From Planctomycetota bacterium (lineage in GTDB: Bacteria; Planctomycetota; UBA1135; GCA-002686595): a stretch of DNA of 48,416 nucleotides. The notes beneath the pieces were generated by a model. That model worked only from the letters and a program-made list of their open reading frames with translations, was not told where the DNA came from and made no database searches. Location: assembly GCA_028278425.1 (NCBI GenBank), contig JANQEJ010000092.1, forward strand, positions 1 to 48,416, read 5' to 3'. The position numbers and the translations under genes were made by a program. The number at the start of each line of letters is the position of its first letter. Position 1 is the stretch's first letter. This document shows, piece by piece, positions 25,606-34,054 of this stretch.

Positions 25606-26492
25606 GACGCCCGCGGCCTCCGGCGCCAACACCAGTCGGGCCACACGACGTTGCGCTGCGCGCGGCGGCGCTTGCGGATGGCGAGGAGCGCGCCGATCGG
25701 CAGCAGGCGCGCCGTGGCGTGCGCGAGCTTCACCAGCGCGCGATCGGCCGGCGAGAACGCCTTGGCCCGATCTGCGCTCGATCGGAAGCTCGTGTTGGCC
25801 TGGAAGCGCTCGACGGTCATGCGCGGGTCGAAGTCGAGGCCGAGGAACTCCGCCACGCGGCGCATCTCGCGTTCGCGGTCTTCCTTCATGTCCGCGAACC
25901 GGACCAGGCACGAGCGGTCGTTCCCCGCGTCGAAGCGGCGGAGGAAGCGCTCGTAGAGCGCGCTCGCCGCGCCGGCGGTCACGATGGGCAGCGCGCGCCC
26001 GGGATAGCGTCCGGGGTCGCGGCCCGGCGCGAAGACGCTCGAGCGCGCCTGGTCCACCGGGTCGCGTACGACACCGACGAAACACGCATCGGGGAACCAC
26101 TCGGCCAGCTCGTACGCGAGCAGCGTGTGGTGCGGCGACTTCTCGACCCACACGCGCGCGCCGCGCCGGCGCGCGACCTCGTCCATCAGGGACCGGAAGG
26201 CGTCGACGTAGTTGCGCGGGCCGTTCTTCGCCAGCCAGTCCTCCTCCAGACCGCTGAGAAGGTAGTAGTCGCTGTCGCCGAAGTCGCGCGCGAAGCGCTC
26301 GAAGCACGCGTCGTCCTCGAGGTCGCCGTACGCGCGCGCGAAGTGCGAGAAGAAGATGCTCTCGTGGATCCCGAAGTGGTCCTCCGACTCGATGCACGCG
26401 ACGTCGGGATGCCCGCCGAGCAGCGAGGCCAGCCACGTCGTGCCGGAGCGCTGGAGCCCGAGCACGAAGACGGGGGTCGGCGCGTCCGTCAC
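25602..26492 (-). CDS. Sulfotransferase family protein
   Basis: The 296-residue cytoplasmic enzyme would move sulfate from PAPS to a hydroxyl of a sugar or lipid. The 5'-phosphosulfate loop is VLGLQRSGTTWL (Arg15 to Thr19) and the 3'-phosphate-binding element is VVRDPVDQARSS. The segment WVEKSPHHTLLAYELAEWFP between them matches the PF13469/PF00685 pattern, including the EKSP motif. It is 1 bp after the phosphodiesterase-like gene and overlaps the flippase start, so it is tightly co-expressed with polysaccharide genes; sulfation of the glycan before flipping is the simplest reading. The acceptor is not identifiable. Confidence 0.93.
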   Translation of the reverse strand: MTDAPTPVFVLGLQRSGTTWLASLLGGHPDVACIESEDHFGIHESIFFSHFARAYGDLEDDACFERFARDFGDSDYYLLSGLEEDWLAKNGPRNYVDAFRSLMDEVARRRGARVWVEKSPHHTLLAYELAEWFPDACFVGVVRDPVDQARSSVFAPGRDPGRYPGRALPIVTAGAASALYERFLRRFDAGNDRSCLVRFADMKEDREREMRRVAEFLGLDFDPRMTVERFQANTSFRSSADRAKAFSPADRALVKLAHATARLLPIGALLAIRKRRRAQRNVVWPDWCWRRRPRAS

Positions 26493-26493
26493 G

Positions 26494-28452
26494 CTAGCGG
26501 ACGTAGCCCAGCGCCCGGAGGTTGTCCATCATCGCGTCGTCCTGCTCGGACGAGGACGGCGGCAGGGCCAGTCGGTGGTGCCCGCACTCGTACGTCGGGA
26601 TCGTGCGCGGCGGGTTGGCGGCGAGGAAGTCCGGCTCGAAGACGCCCTCGAGCAACTCGCCGCAGAGCTCCTCGGAGAGAGGCAACCCGATGAAGTGGAG
26701 CATCGTGCGCGCCACGTCGTCCACGTGCGCGCGCTCGAGCGTGGCGCCGCGGGGGACGTTCTTCCCGAGCGCGAAGAGGACGCCCGGCGGCGCGTTGTAG
26801 TGCCCGTAGCAGCCGTCGGGCCGGCTCGAGCAGGGCTCCTTCTGGAAGCCGTGGTCGGAGATCACGATCAGCGTCGTGTCGTCGTCCATTCGCGCCAGCC
26901 ACTCGCCGAGCCACGCGTCGGCGCGCTCGACGATGGCGCCCAGCGATCCGCCGAAGCGCGCCACGTCCTCCGGCGAGTGGCCCCGCTCGAGCGCGTCGGG
27001 CACCGTCATCCCGTAGATCGCGTGCGAGACGGTGTCGACGGCGTTCAGGTACGCGAGCATCACCTCCGGCTGGTGCTTGTCGAAGAGCGCGAGCGCCGCG
27101 TTGCCGTAGAACTCGTCCTTCAGGACGCCGAGCCCGATCGTGCGCACCGCCTGCTCCGCCTTCTCGCGCCGGCGCAGGTCGATCAGCTCGCCGAACCGCG
27201 CGCGGTCGTCGTCGGTCAGGTTGACGAAGGGAGAGAGGTCTTCAAGCCTCGCGTCCGCGAGCGACCGGTGAAACGGCACGACCTCCGCGATCACTTCCTC
27301 GGGATAGCAGAGCCAATGGCCCTGCGTCGTGCGCTCGTCGTCGCGCCAGCGCCACTCGCGCTCGGCGAGCGAGTCGTAGTACATGTGATCGCTGACCAGG
27401 AAGCCGTTCACCGGCTCCGCGGGCCAGCTCGCCCACCAGCCGACGACGCCGACGGTGATACCGGCCTCGCTGCACAAGTCCCAGATCGCCTTCACGCGGC
27501 GCTCGTGTCCGGACACCGGCTTGCGCCAGCCGTCGGCGATCAGGTGGAGGATCGGGCGCGTCAGGTTCATCGCGCGCGGCCGGTACACCCGCTCGATCCC
27601 GATGGACGGGAACTGGATGACGCCGAAGGCGGCGATGCCGTGGTCGGGCGGCGTGCGGCCGGTGGCGACCGTGTTCCAGATCCGCGGGCTGCCGGTCGGG
27701 ATCTGCGTGTCGAGCACGGCGGAGACGCCCTCGCGCTCGAGCCGCGCGAAGTTCGGCAGCCGTCCCTCGGCCAGGAGCGGGTCGAGCATCGTGCGGTCGA
27801 GCGCGTCGATCCCGAGCAGGATCACGCGCCCGCGGCCCGGCGCGCGCTCGAGCGGCGGCGACAGGGCGGGAAAGCCCGCCTTCTCCGACAAGCGCGCCAC
27901 GCGCGGCGTGTCGTCGCGGTCGCTCGCTGCGAGGCACGCGGTCAAGCTCCCCAGGAACAGGATCGCGCACGCGAGCACCACGGCCGCGCGCGCCGTGACC
28001 CGCCAGGCGGGGACGGCGAGCATGCGGCGCAAGACGAAAGTGCCCACCACCGCGACGACGACCGCGACGAAAGGGGCGGCGATTCGCGCGGCGAGCCGCG
28101 TGCCCTCGTCGGCGTCGGCCTGGTTCCCGAGACAAGCGACGAACCAGCCGCAGACGACGCCCGCGGCGAGCGCCGCGTGGACCGGGAGGACGTCGAAGGA
28201 CCGTTCGGAGCGGCGCTCGATCCACGCGCCGATCAGGAGTGCGACGATCCCGAGGATCAGCATCGGGATCAGAAGCGCCAGGCCGTTGACCACGCCGACG
28301 GAGACGAGCTCGTCGCGCGAGAGCCCGAACGGCTGGTTGCTGCGGATCAGGTCGGTGGCGACCACCAGGCCGACCAGCGCTCCCGCGGCCCCCCACGTTT
28401 CCACGAGGAGCCGCCACGCGCGGATCTTGGGGCCGGTGCCGTCGGATGCCAT
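26494..28452 (-). CDS. Second membrane phosphodiesterase-like alkaline-phosphatase-superfamily protein
   Basis: The product is 652 residues from the ATG at 28452; a GTG at 28464 would add four. About five membrane helices fill residues 10-190. The hydrolase domain begins RVILLGIDALDRTMLDPLL, and the nucleophile region is PTGSPRIWNTVATG, with Thr or Ser as candidate. Metal-site phrases are DTVSHAIYG and VISDHGFQ, and GHYNAPPGVLFALG supplies the last His. It is homologous to the protein at 16546-18360 and shares its tail, here MDNLRALGYVR. The pair suggests two related phosphodiesterase or transferase reactions in glycan assembly. It lies 1 bp from the sulfotransferase gene and 54 bp after DUF1501. 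Confidence 0.9.
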   Translation of the reverse strand: MASDGTGPKIRAWRLLVETWGAAGALVGLVVATDLIRSNQPFGLSRDELVSVGVVNGLALLIPMLILGIVALLIGAWIERRSERSFDVLPVHAALAAGVVCGWFVACLGNQADADEGTRLAARIAAPFVAVVVAVVGTFVLRRMLAVPAWRVTARAAVVLACAILFLGSLTACLAASDRDDTPRVARLSEKAGFPALSPPLERAPGRGRVILLGIDALDRTMLDPLLAEGRLPNFARLEREGVSAVLDTQIPTGSPRIWNTVATGRTPPDHGIAAFGVIQFPSIGIERVYRPRAMNLTRPILHLIADGWRKPVSGHERRVKAIWDLCSEAGITVGVVGWWASWPAEPVNGFLVSDHMYYDSLAEREWRWRDDERTTQGHWLCYPEEVIAEVVPFHRSLADARLEDLSPFVNLTDDDRARFGELIDLRRREKAEQAVRTIGLGVLKDEFYGNAALALFDKHQPEVMLAYLNAVDTVSHAIYGMTVPDALERGHSPEDVARFGGSLGAIVERADAWLGEWLARMDDDTTLIVISDHGFQKEPCSSRPDGCYGHYNAPPGVLFALGKNVPRGATLERAHVDDVARTMLHFIGLPLSEELCGELLEGVFEPDFLAANPPRTIPTYECGHHRLALPPSSSEQDDAMMDNLRALGYVR

Positions 28453-28506
28453 CTCCCCTACCACGGTAGCGTCTCGCGGTCCGCGACCCGAGCTTCGGAA
28501 CGCCCC

Positions 28507-29853
28507 CTAAACGAGGAAACCGAGCGGGTCGAAGGCCGGCCCGGTCAGCCCCGCCCAGCCGGGGATCGCCGCGGCCAGCGCCGCCGGCGTTGCGCCGAGG
28601 TGCTTGGTCAGCACTTCGCCGTAGACCGCGCGGAAGTCGGTCGCGTGGGCGACGTACTTCGCGTTCTCGGAGAAGAGCGTCGCGCCCGAGGGCCAGGTCG
28701 CCGCGTCGCAGTTGTAGACGCCGCCGATGACGGCCCCGCCGGCGGCGAAGACGGCGGTCGACTCGCCGTGGTCGGTGCCGCCGCTGTCGTTCTCCATCGA
28801 CGTGCGGCCGAACTCCGAGAGCGTGAGCATCAGGAGGTCGGACCAGAGGTCGGTCTGGGTGTCGAGGGCGACGCTGCGCATGCCGTGCGCCAGGACGTGC
28901 AGGTGGTCGGGGTGGTTGCCGGTGAGCGCGCCCTGGGCCTGGTGGTCGTCGAAGCCGTGCAGCTCGACGCCGGCGATGCGCGCGTCGGTCTCCTTGAGGA
29001 GCTGGACCGCCACCTGGAGCTTCTGGAAGAAGTCGATCGCCCAGGCCTTGTTCGGCAGACCCTCGGCCGCGAGATCGGCGGGGTCGACCGGGTAGAAGCT
29101 CGGCGGCGCCACGTAGGGCAGCAGCGCGCCGAGGAGGTCGAGCGTCTCGCCGGTGAGCAGCCCGGTGCGCCGCACCTTCTCGTCGTAGGCGGCGCCGCTC
29201 GCCGGCGTCGAGCAGACGCCGAGGAGGCCGGCGCCGTCCTCGCCCGGCTCGCCCATGACGGTCGAGAAGAGCGTGCCGGTGCCCCCGAACGAGCCCACCT
29301 GCGAGCCGGGGACGTGCGCGATGACCTGCTCGCCGAGGAACGCGCGCTGCATGTGCTTCGCCACGTTGACGGCGTAGAAGGGAGCGTCCGGCTCCGTCGC
29401 CTGGACGAAGCGCGCGACGAAGCCGTCGGTGCGGGTCAGGTTGCCGGGATCCGCGGTCTCCCAGAACTGCTGCGACGAAAAGTGGGAGTGCGACTGGCCC
29501 GCGTAGCCCACGCGCTGGATCGATGCGAGCTCGCCGGCGGTGTGGATCGTCTGCAGCTTGGCCAGGCTCGGGTGCAGGTGCGCGTAGCCGTTGCCGAGGT
29601 CGATGCTCTCCGAGGAATCGACGTGCAGCGTCGGCCGCAGCGCGGGGTGCGAGTAGTCCGCGTCGCCGTGAGGAATGATCGTGTTGAGCGCGTCGTTGCC
29701 GCCGCGCAGGAAGATCAGGAGCAACTTCTTGTCGCCCGGCGCCGCCCCGGCGGCGAGGGCGCGCCGAAACGCTCCGAACGGCAGCCCGGAGGCCAGCCCG
29801 CCGACGGCGAGCGCCGACGCGCTCCGGCGGAGGAAGTCACGGCGGTTCATCAT
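28507..29853 (-). CDS. DUF1501 protein with Tat signal
   Basis: The 448-residue product starts with a twin-arginine signal (MNRRDFLRRSASALAVGG), so it would be exported folded. The body begins KKLLLIFLRGGNDALNTIIP, the hallmark of DUF1501 proteins, which share a distant alkaline-phosphatase/sulfatase fold. Later motifs include SHFSSQQFWETADPG, DLLMLTLSEFGRTSMENDSG and TDHGESTAVFAAGGAV. No activity is established for the family. The ATG at 29853 overlaps the DUF1800 stop by 4 bases; a second ATG at 29850 is possible. The DUF1800-DUF1501 pair is very common in Planctomycetota, and the two are thought to act together. Confidence 0.93.
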   Translation of the reverse strand: MMNRRDFLRRSASALAVGGLASGLPFGAFRRALAAGAAPGDKKLLLIFLRGGNDALNTIIPHGDADYSHPALRPTLHVDSSESIDLGNGYAHLHPSLAKLQTIHTAGELASIQRVGYAGQSHSHFSSQQFWETADPGNLTRTDGFVARFVQATEPDAPFYAVNVAKHMQRAFLGEQVIAHVPGSQVGSFGGTGTLFSTVMGEPGEDGAGLLGVCSTPASGAAYDEKVRRTGLLTGETLDLLGALLPYVAPPSFYPVDPADLAAEGLPNKAWAIDFFQKLQVAVQLLKETDARIAGVELHGFDDHQAQGALTGNHPDHLHVLAHGMRSVALDTQTDLWSDLLMLTLSEFGRTSMENDSGGTDHGESTAVFAAGGAVIGGVYNCDAATWPSGATLFSENAKYVAHATDFRAVYGEVLTKHLGATPAALAAAIPGWAGLTGPAFDPLGFLV

Positions 29854-31448
29854 TGCTGGAGAGCCTGCGGGTAGGAGGCGACGAGGACGCCGAGCGCGTG
29901 GACGCGCAGCCCGTACTCGGGCGCGAGCGGGTCGAGCGGCACGACCTGCCCGCCGGGCAGCGTCAGCAGGAAGTCGACGGCGAGCGCGTGCTCCTCGTCG
30001 CTGAGCGGGCGCTGGAAGAGCAGGTCGAAGAGCCAGTCGACAATCGCGTCGGCGTCGGCCGGCGGCACGTTGTCCGCGGCCATGAGCGCCGGCAGGTCGT
30101 ACCGAAAACCGTCCGGGTCGAAGGCGGCGAGCGACAGGTTGTAGTCGACGCGGCTCAGGAACTTGGCGGAACCGAGCTGCGCGTCGCCGGTCTCCGGGAA
30201 ACCGTCGGGGTCGGGCCAGCGGAAGAGCCCCTGCTGCGCGATGCCGTCGAGCTCCGCGCGGATGCCGTCGATCGGCGTAAGACTGGCCGTCGATCCGCCG
30301 AAGGCGCGGACGGTCGCGATCATGCTCTCGAGCGGCGTGCGCACCTTGCCGCCGAACGTGGCCTCGTCGCGGAACCCGCTCGAGCCGAGGATCACGCCCA
30401 TCACCGCGCGCAGGTCGCCGCCGGTGGCGAGCCACTCCGCCACGCACGCGTTGACGAGCGCCGGCGGCGGCTGGTCGCTGACGAACTTCCGCACGAGCTT
30501 GGTCGAGACGAACTGCGCCGTCTGCGGCAGCGTCGCGAGGTGCGCGAGCAGGTCGAAACCGTCCTGGATGCCGAGGAGTCCGGGTCGCGCGGGCAACGCG
30601 AGCTCGTGCGGCCGGCCGGCGAAGATGACCTTCGGGCCCGGGTCGTGCTTCGCGGGATCGAAGTGGAAGGACCAGCGCGAACCCGGACCGGGCGCACAGG
30701 ACGCCAGCGGATTCTCGACGTCGCCGGGCGCCACCTGGCAGACCGTCCAGCCGGTGAAGCAGCGCGCGATCTCCTCGATGTCGTCCTCGTCGTAGCCGTT
30801 GTCCACGCCCATCGTGTGGAGCTCGACGAGCTCGCGCGCGTAGTTCTCGTTCGGCGCGCTCGCGAGGTTCGACACGTTGTCGAGGTAGATCAGCATCGTC
30901 GGGCTGGTCGCGCTCGCGAGGAGCAGGCCGTGGAAGTCGCCCAGCGCGCCCTGGCGCAGGAGCTCGTTCTCGCGCCACTCGAGGTACGTGGCCGTCTGTC
31001 CGTCGAAGCCGAAGTAGGAGTCGGTCTTGTCGAAGCCGGTGTGGAAGTGGTTCTCCCAGAAGTCGGTGAGCTGCTCGAGGAGCTGGCGCTCGCTGTAGAG
31101 CGCGCGCACGATCTGATGGCGCGCGAGGTCCTCGTAGGTCGCAAGGTCGTATTCGGACGCCGGGACCGGAATCTGCGCCAACAGCGTGTTCAGCGCGGCG
31201 TTTCCGCTCTCGTCGATCGTGTCGGGGGCGAGCTGCGCGGCGACGTAGCCCTCGACGCCCTCATCGGTGAGCTGCGCGAGCAACGCGGGCGTCGGGCCGT
31301 ACGCCATGCGGTTCAGGACGTGCCCGGCGAGCGCGGCGTCACCGGCTCCCGAGGCCAGGTCGCCGCCGCCGCCCCCACCGCCGCCGCAGGCGGTCAAGAG
31401 AAGCGCGGCGAGGGCGTGGAGAAGGTACGGACGGTGGATGCGCGGCAT
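29850..31448 (-). CDS. DUF1800 lipoprotein
   Basis: The 532-residue product has a lipoprotein signal (LHALAALLLTAC) followed directly by eight glycines, a flexible linker found on many planctomycete lipoproteins. The DUF1800 core begins AGHVLNRMAYGPTPALLAQL and contains QLTDFWENHFHTGFDK, NENYARELVELHTMGVDNGY and the motif ARCFTGWTV. The family has no proven function. The ATG at 31448 is preferred; a GTG at 31457 adds three residues, and neither has a clear ribosome binding site. It is translationally coupled to DUF1501. An upstream pair of hairpins separates it from the kinase gene, so it may have its own promoter in the 188-bp gap. Confidence 0.93.
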   Translation of the reverse strand: MPRIHRPYLLHALAALLLTACGGGGGGGGDLASGAGDAALAGHVLNRMAYGPTPALLAQLTDEGVEGYVAAQLAPDTIDESGNAALNTLLAQIPVPASEYDLATYEDLARHQIVRALYSERQLLEQLTDFWENHFHTGFDKTDSYFGFDGQTATYLEWRENELLRQGALGDFHGLLLASATSPTMLIYLDNVSNLASAPNENYARELVELHTMGVDNGYDEDDIEEIARCFTGWTVCQVAPGDVENPLASCAPGPGSRWSFHFDPAKHDPGPKVIFAGRPHELALPARPGLLGIQDGFDLLAHLATLPQTAQFVSTKLVRKFVSDQPPPALVNACVAEWLATGGDLRAVMGVILGSSGFRDEATFGGKVRTPLESMIATVRAFGGSTASLTPIDGIRAELDGIAQQGLFRWPDPDGFPETGDAQLGSAKFLSRVDYNLSLAAFDPDGFRYDLPALMAADNVPPADADAIVDWLFDLLFQRPLSDEEHALAVDFLLTLPGGQVVPLDPLAPEYGLRVHALGVLVASYPQALQQ

Positions 31449-31562
31449 GTTGGACACCGAGCACGCGCGCGCGTCGCGGGACGAGAGGAATCCAGCCCCC
31501 AGGGGGTGACACCGCGTCGTGTGGCACCAGCTCTTCGACGCCCTATCGGCCCGAAATGAAGG

Positions 31563-31610
31563 CGGGGGGTGGAATCGTCGCCACCCCCCGAGCGGACCCG
31601 CGCGGGTCCG
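31563..31610 (-). terminator. Tandem hairpins downstream of kinase gene
   Basis: Two GC-rich structures sit side by side 26 bp past the kinase stop. One is the palindrome CGGACCCGCGCGGGTCCG at 31593-31610. The other is a 10-bp stem (31563-31572 with 31581-31590) with an 8-nt loop. There is no T-run, so this would be a Rho-dependent or transcript-stabilising end rather than a classical intrinsic terminator. Confidence 0.45.
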
Positions 31611-31636
31611 GAAGATGTTTCACGGCTACCGCGCCG

Positions 31637-34009
31637 TCAATTCCGGCGCCGAACCTGGAGGCCGACGTCGAAGGTCCACTCGCCGGTCTCCCGCACCTTG
31701 TCGAGCTTGACTTCGGTCACCGTCGATCCGTCCCCGTCGGTCGCCTCCAGCCCCACCAGGAACTTCGTCACCACGCCGAGGCCGTAGGTCGCCTTGGGGT
31801 CCGTGGGGTCGACGGAGTAGAAGACGTCGTCGTACAGGTATCCGCCGGCGGTCGAACGCGACACGATGTCGAGCTCGCCGATACCGCCAACGTCGCGCGC
31901 GACCGAGCGGATGTACACGTCGGCGTTGGTCTCGGCACCCGGTTCGGGGATCGCGATCTCGACGTCGAGCGCCGGGAAGGCGACCTCGAGCGAATTGATC
32001 TCGATGCCGCTCATGTCGTCGAGCACCTCGCTGCTCCGCGCCTGGACCGCGGCGCCGGTGCGCTGGGCCAGCGCCTCGCAGAATTCCTGGAAGAACTCGG
32101 TGGCGCTCACCGTGTCGCCGGTGACGAACGTCATGTTCGCGCGCAGCTCGATGCCCCTCTCGCTCCCGCGCCTGCGCTGGCCGCCCTTCGCGTAGAGGTC
32201 GGTGAACTCGATGCGCCGCTCCGGCGAGTCGAGCTCGGCCACGGTCTCGAGGAAGTCGGACGTGGCGCTCACCGCCGACGGCGGCTGGTACGCGAAGAGC
32301 ATCCGCCAGAAGCGCTCGAGTTCGCGGGGCAGGTCGCCCGCGGTCGTCTCCTCGACGACCTCGCCGTCGAAGGCGATGGACCAGGAGTAGCCGCCGTCCA
32401 CCTTGTGGATGTCGACGACGGCCCCCTGGACGCCGAAGTCGAAGAGCTCCGCGTTCGCGAGGTCGCGCGCGCGGAGCACGCGGACCGCGTCCGGCGCGAG
32501 GAGCGCCTCGATCTGCGTCCAGAGTTCGGCCTCGATCCGCGCCAGCTCGCCGGGGAACGCCTCGATCGTGGCGCGCGCGTGCTGGTCGCCCGCCACCGCG
32601 AGCGTCGTGTTCGCCTCCTCGGCTTCGCCGTAGGCGCTCCGCGCCGCGCCCAGCGCGCTCTTGACGCGATCCGCCTGCGCCGCCTCGATCCCGAAGTAGG
32701 TCCGAAAGGTGTCGGTCAGGGTCGGGGTGCCGAAGTCGTGCGTCACCACCGAAAGGCGCGCGAAGTGCTCGAGCGCGGCCTCGCCGCTCTGCTCTTCCGC
32801 CACCGCCTGGGCCACCATCGCCGCATCGCGCTCCGCCTCCGCTACCGCCGCGGCCTCGCGGTAGGTCAGGCCGCCGATGAGCAGGAAGCCCGCGATCACC
32901 GCGGACGGCACGACCATCAGCAAGGCCATGACCACGAGCACCCAGACCCATGTGCGCCGGTTGCCGCCGCCGTGCCAGCGATTGTGACCCGCGCCGGCCG
33001 CCACCGCCGGGCCGTGGCCGCCGCCCCCATGCCCAGCGCCAACGGGCCCGCCACCCGCGCCCGCCGCCGGGTCCATGCCGTGGACGTCGGTCTTGACCGC
33101 GCCGGCGGTCTGGTAGCGGAGGCCCGGCTCCTTCTCCAGCGCCTTCAACACGACCTCGTCCAGCTTCACGTTGACCTCGACCTTGCCCGAGGGCGGCTTG
33201 AAACGTCCGAGCGGGAGCTCGCCGGTCAGCAGCTCGTAGAAGACCACACCGAGCGAGTAGATGTCCGCGCGGTGGTCGACCGCCGTCGGGTGCTCGACCT
33301 GCTCGGGCGCCATGTAGTGCGGCGTCCCCATCACGTGGTGCGACATCGTCAGACCGCTGTGGCCCTCGTTGTGCCCGAGGATCTTCGCCAGCCCGAAGTC
33401 GGTGATCTTCAGCCGCCCCTTGCGGTCGATCAGGATGTTCTCGGGCTTGATGTCGCGGTGGACGACGCCCTCGTCGTGCGCGTACTGGAGCGCGTCGCAG
33501 ATCTGCTCGACGATCTGGAGCGCCTGCTTCGGCGCGATCTGCCCCGACTGGAGCATCTGGCGCAGGTTCACCCCGTCGACGAACTCGAGCGACACGTAGT
33601 AGTGCTCCCCCGCCGAGCCGTAGTCGAAGACGTTGACAATGTTCGGGTGGTTCAGGCTCGCCAGCGCCTTGGCCTCGCGCGCGAAGCGCTCGGCGAAGGT
33701 GGGCTCGCGGCTCGCCGACGCCGGCAGGATCTTCAGCGCGACCTCGCGGTCGAGCCCCTTCTGGCGCGCCTTGTAGACCACCCCCATCCCGCCCTGCCCG
33801 AGCAGCTCGAGGATCTCGTGGTTCGGGAAGAGCGGCGCGAGCTCCTCGGGCGACGGCGGCGGCGCCGGCGCCTCGGCGGACCCCGTGATCACCACGTGGG
33901 AGTCCTCCTCCATCCCGAGCTCCATCAGGCACCGCGTACACATGCCCTGGACGCTCGCCCCGGGCTCCATCGTCGCGCCGCAGCGCTTGCAAGTCTTTGA
34001 TTCCGCCAT
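31637..34009 (-). CDS. Zinc-ribbon transmembrane Ser/Thr protein kinase
   Basis: The 790-residue protein starts with a CxxC-x13-CxxC zinc ribbon (Cys7, Cys10, Cys24, Cys27). The Hanks-type kinase domain at about 62-330 is complete: LLGQGGMGVVYKARQ, VALKIL, HRDIKPEN, DFGLAK and the GTPHYMAPEQ activation segment. A membrane helix at about 358-382 (VWVLVVMALLMVVPSAVIAG) is followed by a coiled-coil start (REAAAVAEAERDAAMVAQAV) and about 400 residues of extracytoplasmic beta-rich sequence of no recognised family. It likely transmits an envelope signal. A sulfotransferase and an ECF sigma gene lie just upstream in the same direction, so the sigma factor could be a partner. A hairpin overlaps its ribosome binding site. 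Confidence 0.94.
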   Translation of the reverse strand: MAESKTCKRCGATMEPGASVQGMCTRCLMELGMEEDSHVVITGSAEAPAPPPSPEELAPLFPNHEILELLGQGGMGVVYKARQKGLDREVALKILPASASREPTFAERFAREAKALASLNHPNIVNVFDYGSAGEHYYVSLEFVDGVNLRQMLQSGQIAPKQALQIVEQICDALQYAHDEGVVHRDIKPENILIDRKGRLKITDFGLAKILGHNEGHSGLTMSHHVMGTPHYMAPEQVEHPTAVDHRADIYSLGVVFYELLTGELPLGRFKPPSGKVEVNVKLDEVVLKALEKEPGLRYQTAGAVKTDVHGMDPAAGAGGGPVGAGHGGGGHGPAVAAGAGHNRWHGGGNRRTWVWVLVVMALLMVVPSAVIAGFLLIGGLTYREAAAVAEAERDAAMVAQAVAEEQSGEAALEHFARLSVVTHDFGTPTLTDTFRTYFGIEAAQADRVKSALGAARSAYGEAEEANTTLAVAGDQHARATIEAFPGELARIEAELWTQIEALLAPDAVRVLRARDLANAELFDFGVQGAVVDIHKVDGGYSWSIAFDGEVVEETTAGDLPRELERFWRMLFAYQPPSAVSATSDFLETVAELDSPERRIEFTDLYAKGGQRRRGSERGIELRANMTFVTGDTVSATEFFQEFCEALAQRTGAAVQARSSEVLDDMSGIEINSLEVAFPALDVEIAIPEPGAETNADVYIRSVARDVGGIGELDIVSRSTAGGYLYDDVFYSVDPTDPKATYGLGVVTKFLVGLEATDGDGSTVTEVKLDKVRETGEWTFDVGLQVRRRN

Positions 34010-34013
34010 GGTT

Positions 34014-34031
34014 GGGCCTCCGTCGAGGCCC
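34014..34031 (-). promoter_or_regulatory. Hairpin overlapping the kinase ribosome binding site
   Basis: GGGCCTC and GAGGCCC form a 7-bp stem with a 4-nt loop. The kinase GGAGG Shine-Dalgarno on the minus strand falls in the loop and 3' arm, only 4 bp before the ATG at 34009. If formed in the mRNA the stem would hide the ribosome site, so translation may depend on ribosomes coming from the upstream gene or on an RNA-level switch. Confidence 0.4.
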
Positions 34032-34054
34032 TGTGCAGGGAATCGTGGCGAGGG

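Noticed and set aside
26356..29874. A 1172-residue plus-strand open frame
   Set aside because: It spans three well-supported minus-strand genes and has low-complexity composition.
31340..31390. The Gly8 codon tract in DUF1800 as a phase-variable repeat
   Set aside because: The codons are mixed glycine triplets, and slippage by a triplet would keep the frame; poly-Gly linkers after lipoboxes are ordinary in such lipoproteins.
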